Positions 43,823-52,529 of a DNA stretch of 64,000 nucleotides are shown here, piece after piece (within the stretch, counting starts at the first letter, position 1; every line of letters begins with the position of its first letter). The stretch covers positions 62,001-126,000 of the forward strand of contig NZ_SOEE01000002.1 of assembly GCF_004366035.1 (NCBI RefSeq), read 5' to 3'. Below the pieces are notes generated by a model. The model did not search any database. It had not been told where the DNA came from and was given only the letters and a program-made list of their open reading frames with translations. The translations under genes were made by a program, and so were the position numbers. Source of the stretch: Cytobacillus oceanisediminis. Lineage in GTDB: Bacteria > Bacillota > Bacilli > Bacillales > Cytobacillaceae.

Positions 43823-44674
43823 TTGAAGAAGAAAATGATTTCAGTTATTGGTGCGGCAGTTATTGGGTTAAATGTATTTGGAGGAGGTGCAGCGTTGGCA
43901 AAAGATATGCATAAGGACATTGTAAATGTGTCACATCGCGGAGCTTCTGCATATGCACCTGAGCATACAATTGCTTCATATGACATGGGCGAGAAAATGC
44001 ATGGGGATTATATTGAAATTGATCTGCAGATGACAAAGGATGGACATCTCATTGCGATGCATGACGTGACGCTTGACCGGACGACAAATGGAACAGGGTC
44101 CGTAAAGGATTACACTTTAAACGAAATTAAGCAGCTAGATGCAGGCAGCTGGTTTAACGAAAAGTACCCGTATGCATCAAAAGCGGAATACGAAGGCTTA
44201 AAGGTGCCGACACTTGAAGAGGTTTTCAAGAAATTTGGAAAAAACAACAGCTACTACATTGAAACAAAATCACCGGATGTTTATCCTGGCATGGAAAAAG
44301 AACTGCTTCGACTCATTGATGAGTATAAGATTAATAAAGAGAAGCTGCTTGTCCAATCATTCAGCCCTCAAAGTCTTAAAGTGATGAATGAATTGGATCC
44401 CTCCATTAAACTGGTTCAATTAATCTCTTATAAAGCAAATGCAGAAATTACCGATGCAGAGATTAAGGAAATCAGGCAGTATGCAATGGGCATCGGTCCT
44501 AATCATACGTATTTAAATGAGGAATATGTACAAAGGGTTGTGACCAGCGGCCTTGAACTGCACCCGTATACTGTCAATGACAAGGAAAGAATGAAGCAGC
44601 TGATTAATTGGGGAGTAACCGGCATGTTCACAAACCATCCGGATTTGCTGCATGATGTGAAAAAAGGGAGATAA
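43823..44674 (+). CDS. glpQ: Glycerophosphodiester phosphodiesterase
   Basis: A 283-aa secreted GDPD. A signal peptide (about 1-26, cut near ALA-KD) precedes the catalytic barrel with HRGASAYAPEHT, the metal residues of YIEIDLQMTKDGHLIAMHD, and IETKSPDVYPGME. It releases glycerol 3-phosphate from glycerophosphodiesters such as degraded teichoic acid or lipids. I prefer TTG 43823 (GGGGATGGAG upstream) to the ATG at 43814, whose SD would abut it. Confidence 0.93.
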   Translation: MKKKMISVIGAAVIGLNVFGGGAALAKDMHKDIVNVSHRGASAYAPEHTIASYDMGEKMHGDYIEIDLQMTKDGHLIAMHDVTLDRTTNGTGSVKDYTLNEIKQLDAGSWFNEKYPYASKAEYEGLKVPTLEEVFKKFGKNNSYYIETKSPDVYPGMEKELLRLIDEYKINKEKLLVQSFSPQSLKVMNELDPSIKLVQLISYKANAEITDAEIKEIRQYAMGIGPNHTYLNEEYVQRVVTSGLELHPYTVNDKERMKQLINWGVTGMFTNHPDLLHDVKKGR

Positions 44675-44680
44675 CTAGAC

Positions 44681-44714
44681 AGAACTCCGGGTATTATTGC
44701 CGGAGTTCTTTTTG
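44681..44714 (+). terminator. Terminator of glpQ
   Basis: AGAACTCCGG (44681-44690) pairs with CCGGAGTTCT (44700-44709), followed by T residues. Confidence 0.9.
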
Positions 44715-44758
44715 AATAAAAACCAACACCACTATAGTGAAAAATTGCTAAAAAGGGC

Positions 44759-44787
44759 TTGAACATGTTATTTCAAAGTGATATGAT
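44759..44787 (+). promoter_or_regulatory. Promoter of the antiporter leader RNA
   Basis: TTGAAC (44759-44764), 17 bp, TATGAT (44782-44787). The predicted transcript has a 250-nt leader before the antiporter gene. Confidence 0.72.
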
Positions 44788-44794
44788 TTTTAAT

Positions 44795-44977
44795 AGTTCA
44801 AAAATCTGTCACATTTTGATTTGAGATAGCGAACCTGTCGTCGGTTAAAATGTCATCAGATTCCTTAATGATTAACAGTTGGTTTTTTAAGCAGCGAATC
44901 CTGCTTGATACTAACCGTCAATCCTGCTTCAGCATGCCCAAATTTGGGAATGCGGGAGAGATTGGCGGTTTTTTTAT
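44795..44977 (+). ncRNA. Candidate cis-regulatory leader with terminator, copy 1
   Basis: The leader holds AGCGAACCTG (44828-44837), then CGGTTA (44842-44847), then GCAG-CGAATC-CTGC (44891-44904) and ACTAACCG (44910-44917). The last runs into a terminator (44913-44977: AACCGTCAATC with GATTGGCGGTT, then seven T). CGGTTA is complementary to TAACCG and could form an antiterminator. ATCCTGCTT occurs twice and its complement AAGCAGGAT lies at 45008-45016, giving further alternative pairing. The GCAG...ACTAACCG block recurs at 46585. I cannot match it to a named riboswitch. Confidence 0.55.
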
Positions 44978-45041
44978 TTCAAGAAACAATCCTGTAACCG
45001 CTTTAAAAAGCAGGATACGAGCATTATGAGGGGGAAAAAGA

Positions 45042-46304
45042 GTGAAAAAGACAAAAAATCGGTGGCTGATTGCCGCCTCGGCCGTAGGGATTCATATCTC
45101 AATCGGTTCGGTTTATGCCTGGAGCAACTTTACCAATCCATTGATTGAGCAGTTTGGGTGGACATCAAAGGAGGTACAGCTGACTTTTAGTTTGGCGATT
45201 CTATTTTTAGGGTTGTCAGCCGCATTCCTTGGCCACTTTGTTGAAAAGCATGGACCTAAAAAGGCTGGCCTTCTGGCAGCAGGGTTCTTTGGAGCCGGCA
45301 TGCTTGGAGCCGGTTTGGCAGTAAATATGGGATCATTGCCATTTTTGTACATATCCTACGGTGTTCTTGGGGGAATTGGTTTGGGAGTCGGCTATATTGC
45401 ACCGGTCTCCACACTGGTAAAATGGTTCCCGGACCGCCGCGGATTTGCAACCGGACTCGCCATCATGGGATTTGGCTTCGCTGCAGCGATAGCGAGCCCA
45501 GTCATGGATGGACTGATTAAATCTGTTGGTACAGCAAACACGTTCTTTATTTTAGGTGCAGCTTACTTAATCATCATGACATTATCATCTTTATATTTAG
45601 AAAGACCGCCAGCAGATTGGGCACCTGAAGGCATGAAAGAAAAAGCTGCAGCCGGAAAAATCAAAATCAAACAGGATTTGGCACAGTTGACGGCGAATGA
45701 AGCAGTAAAGACATCACGATTCTATTATTTATGGATCATGCTGTTCATTAATGTAACTTGCGGAATTGCGATTTTGTCAGCTGCAAAGCCGCTGGCACAG
45801 GAAAGTATAGGCCTGACTACAGGAGAAGCAGCAACGCTTGTCGGCGTACTCGGCATCTTTAATGGACTTGGCCGTCTTGCATGGGCATCCATTTCTGATT
45901 ATATCGGCCGCCCGAACACGTATACGATTTTCTTCGTATCACAGATCGCCCTATTCCTGCTGTTGCCGATAACAAAGGAAGCCATTCTTTTCCAGATTAT
46001 GCTGGCCATTGTATACACCATGTATGGCGGCGGATTCTCATCCATTCCGGCATTTATCGGTGACGTTTTCGGAACAAAGCAGCTTGGCGCTATTCACGGC
46101 TACATTCTTACAGCATGGGCTGCCGCAGGACTTGCAGGTCCCATGTTTGCAGCGTGGATGAAGGATTCAACAGGAAGCTATGCTTCAAGTCTGACAAGCT
46201 TCGCAGGACTTTTTGTGGTGGCACTCATTGTGTCAATTCTGATCCGTTTTGATATTAAAAAATTGCGCAAGCAAAATGAAGCAAATGAGCGTATGGCAGG
46301 TTAA
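45042..46304 (+). CDS. Oxalate/formate antiporter family MFS transporter (OFA)
   Basis: A 420-aa, 12-segment MFS protein of the OFA group. The N-terminal IHISIGSVYAWSNFTNPLIEQFGWT, GGIGLGVGYIAPVSTLVKWFPDRRG and the YTMYGGGFSSIPAFIGDVFGTKQLGAIHG segment are diagnostic. Such proteins exchange oxalate, formate, lactate or related acids. The FdhF/YdeP oxidoreductase follows, which suggests formate-related metabolism. The start is a GTG at 45042 after GAGGGGGAAA. A leader with a terminator precedes it. Confidence 0.9.
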   Translation: MKKTKNRWLIAASAVGIHISIGSVYAWSNFTNPLIEQFGWTSKEVQLTFSLAILFLGLSAAFLGHFVEKHGPKKAGLLAAGFFGAGMLGAGLAVNMGSLPFLYISYGVLGGIGLGVGYIAPVSTLVKWFPDRRGFATGLAIMGFGFAAAIASPVMDGLIKSVGTANTFFILGAAYLIIMTLSSLYLERPPADWAPEGMKEKAAAGKIKIKQDLAQLTANEAVKTSRFYYLWIMLFINVTCGIAILSAAKPLAQESIGLTTGEAATLVGVLGIFNGLGRLAWASISDYIGRPNTYTIFFVSQIALFLLLPITKEAILFQIMLAIVYTMYGGGFSSIPAFIGDVFGTKQLGAIHGYILTAWAAAGLAGPMFAAWMKDSTGSYASSLTSFAGLFVVALIVSILIRFDIKKLRKQNEANERMAG

Positions 46305-46339
46305 ATTTAATATAAACAGCATTAAAGATATATAGTGTC

Positions 46340-46568
46340 TAGCTCCAGCGCCTAGCGCCTCGGGTCATAAGCCAAATCACTCCAGAAATCAGGACAAGGA
46401 ACGCTTCGTCAGCGATTCATCGCTCGACCAAAGCTTGCTTTGGGAGGTTTCCTGCGTGATTCGTCTTATGCCTGCAGGACTTGCACAGGAAGTGCTGGCT
46501 TCAACGTTCGCAACAGGACGTGCGGATTTTAGTTGAAGTTCATCTCAGCAAGGCGCTTCCGCTTTTCT
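46340..46568. repeat. Dispersed intergenic element, copy 2 (229 bp)
   Basis: Begins TAGCTCCAGCGCCT and ends AAGGCGCTTCCGCTTTTCT, like copy 1 at 31735-31961. The interior contains hairpins AGCGA/TCGCT and CCAAA/TTTGG (46398-46444), a block also found at 20836-20885. No credible gene is inside. Confidence 0.7.
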
Positions 46569-46582
46569 TATGGTATGGCACT

Positions 46583-46660
46583 TGGCAGCGAACCTGCTAA
46601 AGACTAACCGCCGCAGAAATCAGCATCTATTAGTTAGAGGCTTTTTGCGGTGGTTTTTTA
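46583..46660 (+). ncRNA. Candidate cis-regulatory leader with terminator, copy 2
   Basis: GCAG-CGAAC-CTGC (46585-46597), then ACTAACCG (46603-46610) running into a terminator: AACCGCCGCA (46606-46615) with TGCGGTGGTT (46646-46655) and a T-run. The same block precedes the antiporter gene at 44891-44917. Here it also ends the antiporter transcript and stands 119 bp before the oxidoreductase start. Confidence 0.55.
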
Positions 46661-46778
46661 TGAAAAAAGGGCAAATTTATTCCATTTACCCATATACAAT
46701 AATAAATGCTATTTAAACATTGGAAATTAAGAGATTCAGGATCTCTATTAAATAGAAAAAATCAAGGGAGTGTTTCAG

Positions 46779-49139
46779 GTGGGAAAAACAAAACATCCAG
46801 GACCTCAGAATAAAAAGGCAATGCCGGATCCGAAGCATTGGGTAAGCCCAATTCCATTTGGGCTTGGCAAAATAAAGCCGAAGCATATGAGGGATACAGC
46901 AAAAATCCTATGGGAAAACAAAGATAATATTGGGTATGCTGCAAATATTTTAACGAAAGGTGTGTGTGACGGGTGTGCTCTTGGCGTTTCCGGTCTTTAT
47001 GACCAGACACTTAAGGGGCCGCACGTATGTACAACAAGGTTGAATGTCCTTCGTTTGAATACTGCCGGTGCGATCAAACCGGAAATTCTGCATGCCGATA
47101 TCGATGAGCTGCGCAAATATGACAGCACCGAGCTTCGTAAATTGGGGCGCATTCCTTATCCGATGATCCGCAGAAAGGGAGAGCGCTCATTCTCCAGGAT
47201 CACTTGGGATGATGCCATGAACATGATTGCTGAAAAAATGAAAGTGCTCGATCCTAAACAGTATGCGTTCTACCTGACTAGCCGCGGAATTACGAATGAA
47301 TCTTATTATGTGGCCGGCAAAGTTGCCCGCTTCCTTGGAACGAATCACATCGATAATGCGAGCCGCATTTGCCATTCACCTTCTAAAACTGCTTTAAAGC
47401 GTTCCATTGGAGTAGGAGCTTCGACAGCCAACTACCTTGACTGGATTGGAACGGATGTCCTGTTATTCTGGGGCAGTGTGGCATCAAACAGCTCGCCTGT
47501 ATCATCTAAATACATGCTTGAAGCGAAGAAGAACGGCACAAAAATTATTGTCGTCAATCCATATAAAGAGCCGGCAATGGACAAATACTGGATTCCGTCA
47601 AATCCTGAATCTGCTTTGTTCGGCACCAAAATTGCAGATGATTTTTATCAGGTAAATATCGGCGGCGATATTGCCTTTATGCACGGGATCATGAAACACT
47701 GGTTTGAAATGGAGAGAGCGGAGAGCGGTTCTGCCGTCAATCATAAGTTTGTGAACGAGCATGTAAATGGGTACGAAGATTTGAAAAAGAAAGTAAAAGA
47801 GCAGTCATGGGAAGAGATTATTAAATCTTCCGGTGTAAGCAAAGAGCGTATCATCGAGCTTGCGGAATTGCTGGCGAACAGCAAAAATGCAGTCTATGCC
47901 TGGGCTCTTGGCCTGACCATGCATTCTTTTGCGACTGATAATATTTCACAGGTTGCGAATCTTGCGCTGCTTCGCGGTCATCTGGGCCGAAAGCATAATG
48001 GGCTTATGCCATTCCGCGGACATTCATCTGTGCAGGGAAGCGGTGAAATGGGAGCAGATCCATTCGTATTGCCTGGCGGTGACTTTTACGGTGATAATTT
48101 TACCCGCATTCAAAATCTTTGGGGCTTCGATCTTGAGAAATGGCAGGGTGATATCGTCGGAGTGACACTCGAGAATATCCTGCTCCCAGAGGACCATGAA
48201 CGGAAAATAAAGCTTTACTATCTTTCAGGCGGTAACTTCCTTGAAACAATGCCAGATCCTGATTTTATCGAAAAAGCTCTTTCAGAACTGGATATTCGTG
48301 TTCACCAGGATATTATTTTAAATACGTCTACACTGGTTGATGCGAAAGAAGCAGTCATTGTGCTTCCGGCTAAAACCAGATATGAACAGGAGGGCGGGGG
48401 TACTTCTACATCAACAGAACGCATGGTGTACTTCAGCCCGGAAATTGAAGGGAATAAGAATAAAATTGAAGAAGCACGCGAGGAATGGAAAATCTACATT
48501 GATCTTGCCAAACGTGTAAAGCCTGAAACTGCTCATCTCGTTGAATTTAAAAATGCACAGGAAATCCGTGATGAAATTGCAGTGGCTAATCCTAGTTATG
48601 ATGGCATCCAGCACCTGAAAAAAGCAGGTGATGTCTTCCAGTGGGGTGGAGCATGGCTATGCGAGGACGGCGTCTGCCCGACTCCTGACGGAAAAGGCAC
48701 ACTTATTACTGTGGATATTCCCGACCTTGGAAAGAAAGAAGGGCAATTCATTGTAACCTCACGCCGCGGGAAGCAGTTTAATTCCATGGTCTATAAAGAA
48801 GTGGACCCACTGAATGGTGCCGGACGATATGATGTATTAATGAACGCAGAAGATGGAAAGGATTTAAGCATTGCAGAGGGTGAAGGCATCGTTCTTTACA
48901 ATGGATTCGGTGTATTCCAGGGAAGAGCCAAATTCGTGGACATCGCCCGAGGCAACGTCGAAGTCCACTTCCCGGAAGGAAACTTCCTATTGCCAAGGGG
49001 CCGCTACGAAAAATTCGCTGGTATCCCTGACTACAACATCACGGTTACCCTCGAAAAAGCTGACCGCTACAATGCACGCAAAGACGTGGAATATAACGAA
49101 AAACATATTGCTGAAGATGAAATAGATGCACCAGCATAA
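46779..49139 (+). CDS. FdhF/YdeP-family molybdopterin oxidoreductase
   Basis: A 786-aa molybdopterin-guanine-dinucleotide enzyme. Near the N-terminus is a Cys cluster (GVCDGCALG and later HVCTTRL) for an iron-sulfur centre. The active-site segment HIDNASRICHSPS puts Cys198 where formate dehydrogenase H has Sec, and the C-terminal MGD-binding domain spans about 650-760 (GQFIVTSRRGKQFNSMVY). The family is formate dehydrogenase-like, and YdeP-type members have been tied to acid resistance. The neighbouring OFA antiporter supports formate or oxalate chemistry. GTG 46779 follows AAGGGAG by 8 bp. Confidence 0.88.
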   Translation: MGKTKHPGPQNKKAMPDPKHWVSPIPFGLGKIKPKHMRDTAKILWENKDNIGYAANILTKGVCDGCALGVSGLYDQTLKGPHVCTTRLNVLRLNTAGAIKPEILHADIDELRKYDSTELRKLGRIPYPMIRRKGERSFSRITWDDAMNMIAEKMKVLDPKQYAFYLTSRGITNESYYVAGKVARFLGTNHIDNASRICHSPSKTALKRSIGVGASTANYLDWIGTDVLLFWGSVASNSSPVSSKYMLEAKKNGTKIIVVNPYKEPAMDKYWIPSNPESALFGTKIADDFYQVNIGGDIAFMHGIMKHWFEMERAESGSAVNHKFVNEHVNGYEDLKKKVKEQSWEEIIKSSGVSKERIIELAELLANSKNAVYAWALGLTMHSFATDNISQVANLALLRGHLGRKHNGLMPFRGHSSVQGSGEMGADPFVLPGGDFYGDNFTRIQNLWGFDLEKWQGDIVGVTLENILLPEDHERKIKLYYLSGGNFLETMPDPDFIEKALSELDIRVHQDIILNTSTLVDAKEAVIVLPAKTRYEQEGGGTSTSTERMVYFSPEIEGNKNKIEEAREEWKIYIDLAKRVKPETAHLVEFKNAQEIRDEIAVANPSYDGIQHLKKAGDVFQWGGAWLCEDGVCPTPDGKGTLITVDIPDLGKKEGQFIVTSRRGKQFNSMVYKEVDPLNGAGRYDVLMNAEDGKDLSIAEGEGIVLYNGFGVFQGRAKFVDIARGNVEVHFPEGNFLLPRGRYEKFAGIPDYNITVTLEKADRYNARKDVEYNEKHIAEDEIDAPA

Positions 49140-49144
49140 AAGGG

Positions 49145-49173
49145 AGAGAGATGGCTTAAGGCCATCTCTTTTC
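49145..49173 (+). terminator. Terminator of the oxidoreductase gene
   Basis: AGAGATGGC (49147-49155), loop, GCCATCTCT (49161-49169), T-rich tail. Confidence 0.88.
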
Positions 49174-49189
49174 TGTGTATTGAGAGGAA

Positions 49190-49930
49190 ATTGCGATTAA
49201 CGACCAAATTGAATATGATTCACTGAAAATGGCAGTTAAACCGGAAGAATAAAGCAGAAAATAGAGGTGTCTTAGGGAAAATGGTAGTTAATGTGAGTGA
49301 ATAAAGCCGAAAAGAGAGCTGTCTTAGGAAAATGGCAGTTAATCATAGTGAATAACGACCAAAAAAGAGAGGCCCAAGGAAAAATGGTAGTTAATCTTGA
49401 AGAATAAAGCCGAAAAGAGAGCTGTCTTAGGGAAAATGGTAGTTAATCAGAGTGAATAACGACCAAAAAAGAGAGGCCTAAGGAAAAATGGTAGTTAATC
49501 CGAATGAATAACACCGAAAAGAGAACGGCCTAAGGAAAAATGGTAGTTAATCCGAGTGAATAAAGCCGAAAAGAGAGTTGCCTTAGGAAAATGGTAGTTA
49601 ATCCGAGTGAATAAAGCCGAAAAGAGAGCTGCCTTTGGGAAAATGGTAGTTAATCCTGAGGAATAAAGCCGAAAAGAGAGCTGTCTTAGGGAAAATGGTA
49701 GTTAATCCGAGTGAATAAAGCCGAAAAGAGAGCTGCCTTAGGGAAAATGGTAGTTAATCATAGTGAATAAAGCCGAAAAGAGAGCTGTCTTAGGAAAATG
49801 GTAGTTAATCCTGAAGAATAAAGCCGAAAGAGAGCTGTCTTAGGAAAATGGCAGTTAATCCTGAAGAATAAAGCCGAAAAGAGCTGCCTGAAGAAAAATG
49901 GCAGTTAATCCGAGTAAATAACGCCAAAAA
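49190..49930. repeat. Tandem repeat family B: 14 units of 50-52 bp
   Basis: ATGG[T/C]AGTTAA cores start at 49229, 49281, 49332, 49384, 49436, 49488, 49540, 49591, 49643, 49695, 49747, 49798, 49848 and 49898. Each unit continues with a block like GAATAAAGCCGAAAAGAGAG and a CTTAGG/CTAAGG block; a variant reads GAATAACGACCAAAAAAGAG. All of each unit is conserved, so there are no spacers. Stop codons fill every frame. It fills the gap between the oxidoreductase and the LysM gene. Confidence 0.92.
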
Positions 49931-50034
49931 AATGCAGGAAATCTATATCCACCGCTTTTGCCCAATTTCAAAATAGGCTCGTCCCTCTGCGACATCCATT
50001 ATTTCCCTTCGTCATATATAGTGAGGTGAAAATA

Positions 50035-50916
50035 ATGAAAAAAATCAAACAGGCAATAGCAGCGGGGGTCATTTCTCTGGCGGTTATTTTTTCAGGGGGA
50101 GCAGTTTTGGCGGACCACGGCGGAGATAAAGAAATAGCTGTGGTGAATAAAGGGGATACACTATATTCCCTGGCTAAGAAGCATCATATGAGTGTGGCGC
50201 AGATTACGGATCTGAATCATTTAAGAGGTACGACAATCTATCCGGGGCAGCGCCTCATTCTTTCCGGTAAGGAGGCTGGATATCATAAGATTATTGCCGG
50301 ATCTTTCAGCAAAAAAGAGAATGCGGAAAAGCGGGCAGCACTATTAAAGAAAAAAGAGATCGCTGCCGCAATTAGTACTGCTGTCATTGATGGCAAAGCC
50401 TATTACCGTGTGCAGGCAGGTGCTTTTAAAGATAAAAAGAATGCCGTGAAGCAACTAGAGGCAGTCAAAAAGGCAGGAATTAAAGATGCCTTCATACTTT
50501 CCAAAGAAGCTCTTCATATTTTTGGCTTAAAGCCAGGAGATTCTTATGATGAGATAGCATCCAGAATGGGCAAGCCAAAAAAGACTGAAACCCAGCTCAA
50601 TATTAAAACCCTTTACTATCAGGGTGATGGAGCAGGGCTAAGGATAACCTTAAATAAGAAGGATGGTACAATAGACAGTCTAGCTGTATATCCTGAATAT
50701 TTAAGCCCGCGTATGTTTCCTGCTCTTCCCTTTACCAGGGATGAAGTAGTAAAAATATACGGTGATGCTAACAAAACAAGAACGGTAACTTGTTATGAAT
50801 CTGCCAAGTGTGAAGAGTTAACCTACCAGCTGGATCACTTGGAGCTCAAAGCCCGGATTGACAGGGATCAAGCCACTGTTCAGTTTCTTGAATTAACCGA
50901 TCTCACTGATCGATAA
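50035..50916 (+). CDS. Secreted LysM and SPOR-domain protein
   Basis: A 293-aa exported protein. Signal peptide 1-26, a LysM repeat (about 33-77: VVNKGDTLYSLAKKHHMSVAQITDLNHL), an SPOR domain (about 82-155: KIIAGSFSKKENAEKRAALL, YRVQAGAFKDKKNA), and a C-terminal domain (160-293) of unknown fold containing IFGLKPGDSYDEIASRMGKP. LysM and SPOR both bind peptidoglycan, so it acts at the cell wall or spore coat/cortex. ATG 50035 has GAGGTGA upstream; GTG 50026 is possible. Confidence 0.87.
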   Translation: MKKIKQAIAAGVISLAVIFSGGAVLADHGGDKEIAVVNKGDTLYSLAKKHHMSVAQITDLNHLRGTTIYPGQRLILSGKEAGYHKIIAGSFSKKENAEKRAALLKKKEIAAAISTAVIDGKAYYRVQAGAFKDKKNAVKQLEAVKKAGIKDAFILSKEALHIFGLKPGDSYDEIASRMGKPKKTETQLNIKTLYYQGDGAGLRITLNKKDGTIDSLAVYPEYLSPRMFPALPFTRDEVVKIYGDANKTRTVTCYESAKCEELTYQLDHLELKARIDRDQATVQFLELTDLTDR

Positions 50917-50923
50917 TCCAATT

Positions 50924-50951
50924 GGAGGCCTCCTTTAGCCTCCTTTTTTTA
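50924..50951 (+). terminator. Terminator of the LysM gene
   Basis: GGAGGC (50924-50929) pairs with GCCTCC (50938-50943), then seven T residues. Confidence 0.85.
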
Positions 50952-51300
50952 AAGAAATATTCTTCCTTTTGGAGAACTCTTATATATCTGGGTATTTTTC
51001 ACCGATTCAGAAGGGAAGGTAATGGAGCAAAGCCACTAAAGGAAAATGACGGATCAAATACGCTGGTGTGGGGCGATAAGCCGGAAGTGCTGCCTGAACA
51101 GGCAATATCACCCTGACAAGAGGGAAGGATTAAATTTTATTCAATTGTTTATTAGTCAGGTGCTGACATAATTGGTAATGAATCAGATGGGAAAAGCACC
51201 GGGTTTAATCTATGCCGAACTAAATGGCGAAATAAAGAAAAGGAAGGGGAATGGGGAGAAAATGACCGTATGGGGCGGAAAGCAGATGCCGAACTTATGA

Positions 51301-51528
51301 AATCACAATACAAATGTTTTTGCGATCAAATTTTTCTTATGGATAATCCATCGGAATAACACCAAAAACTACTATCTTACATACTCTGCAAATGAGTCAA
51401 TCCCTTCCGTCGCTGAGGTGAAAGATATCTTAAAACAGTATGACAGTTTTTATGATAAAGGAGTTCTTGCCAGGAATGCTTCACCACCCAACTTTGGGGA
51501 AGATAAGAAGTCTTTAGTGAAAAAATAA
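51301..51528 (+). pseudogene. Open fragment in a decayed region
   Basis: From 51301 a 75-codon open frame runs to TAA 51526-51528, with protein-like composition in its second half (YYLTYSANESIPSVAEVKDILKQYDSFYDKGVLARN). It has no start codon with an SD, and a stop is directly upstream. The 350 bp before it (50951-51300) hold two short stretches with a shared GNG...VWG pattern in different frames. The whole interval looks like remains of one or two broken genes; I do not recognise the family. Confidence 0.4.
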
Positions 51529-51566
51529 AAAACACCAGTTCCCGATTATTATGAAGCTGGTGTTTG
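51528..51566 (-). terminator. Terminator of the CBO0543-like gene
   Basis: AAACACCAG and CTGGTGTTT flank a 17-nt loop; on the minus strand a T-run follows. The stem reaches into the last codons. Confidence 0.8.
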
Positions 51567-52040
51567 TTGGTTTTCCGAAGATTTACGAATTAAACCCATC
51601 ATTCCGCGTGTCAATAAAAAAGTTGCCATAATGGATATAAAGCTATAGTATGAGTTCCATGATTTTTTATATTTGATTAACTGAGTATATTTTTCAAGAA
51701 AATGTTCAGCCATTGCTGAAGGTGCACTGAAGATCAGGGACTTTAACAAAATCCCCTTAAGTCCATTCTTCCTGGTCAGCTGATTAAAATAAACACACGT
51801 TACCGGGAATATTATATAGCTGAATAGCACGCTGACATCAAAAGTTTTAAACAGATTTACCGGGTATTTAAGATAGCCTTTACGCACTAACAGATTATCT
51901 AAAAAGGTGGCAATATAGCTTTTTAAAAAGAATATGATAAGCCATTCCTTCAATGGGGGCTTTCTAATCAAATTAAAGAAAGACATAATTCCAAATATAA
52001 ATAACAAACGCAATAGATTTCTTTCGAATTTTCTTCCCAA
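51549..52040 (-). CDS. CBO0543-like membrane protein
   Basis: A 163-aa protein with four or five membrane segments. The segments LKSYIATFLDNLLVRKGYLKYPV and SVLFSYIIFPVTCVYFNQ are typical of the CBO0543 family common in Bacillaceae, function unknown. The start is TTG at 52040 after AAGGGGG. It ends in its own terminator and is transcribed opposite to both neighbours. Confidence 0.75.
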   Translation of the reverse strand: MGRKFERNLLRLLFIFGIMSFFNLIRKPPLKEWLIIFFLKSYIATFLDNLLVRKGYLKYPVNLFKTFDVSVLFSYIIFPVTCVYFNQLTRKNGLKGILLKSLIFSAPSAMAEHFLEKYTQLIKYKKSWNSYYSFISIMATFLLTRGMMGLIRKSSENQQTPAS

Positions 52041-52329
52041 TTGTTAAACCCCCTTTATACACAACCTAAATAGTCTTTCTTTATTATTGTTAAGTTGTTT
52101 AACCTGCATTATACGATATTTTCAGAGGTTTCGATTGTAAAAAATACCATTATTTTCGTATAGAGCAGTGTTGGCAGGGGTTTTAAGGAGCAGGAAAACA
52201 TTTCTATTGAAATCATCACTTTATTATTTTATTATAATAAAACAAGCTGCATTGTACGTAATCATACTAAAGTTTTAACCTTTAAGCTGAAATAGGGAGT
52301 TTAACATCGGAACAGGAATGACAAGCCTC

Positions 52330-52482
52330 TGTCTATATGACAAGGAGGACATGCAGGATTGTTTCTGCGGACACCCACTTTGAGGAGTGGTGGTTTAAAA
52401 CTTTCTTATAACAGTTACGGCAAGAGCGGCTCCATACTTATATTATCAAACCAGTTTCCAATCGGGGGCTGGTTTTTTTATT
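52330..52482 (+). promoter_or_regulatory. Leader with terminator before the deacetylase gene
   Basis: AAACCAG (52448-52454) pairs with CTGGTTT (52469-52475) and is followed by T residues, about 50 bp before the deacetylase start. Upstream are CTCTGTC/GACAAGGAG (masking AGGAGG at 52342) and CCACT/AGTGG. A strong SD precedes a possible 10-codon peptide beginning ATGCAGGAT. This could be an attenuator; nothing matches a known class. Confidence 0.35.
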
Positions 52483-52529
52483 ATATAGAAATTATAATTA
52501 CCCTGAAACTATTGCTGTCAGGAGGAAAT

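Noticed and set aside
44795..44977. Moco, ZTP or other named riboswitch for the antiporter leader
   Set aside because: I could not find the conserved core of any class I know; kept as an unassigned leader.
46779..49139. Selenocysteine formate dehydrogenase
   Set aside because: The active-site codon is TGC (Cys198), with no in-frame TGA.
49190..49930. CRISPR array
   Set aside because: The whole 50-52-bp unit is conserved, so there are no unique spacers, and no cas genes are near.
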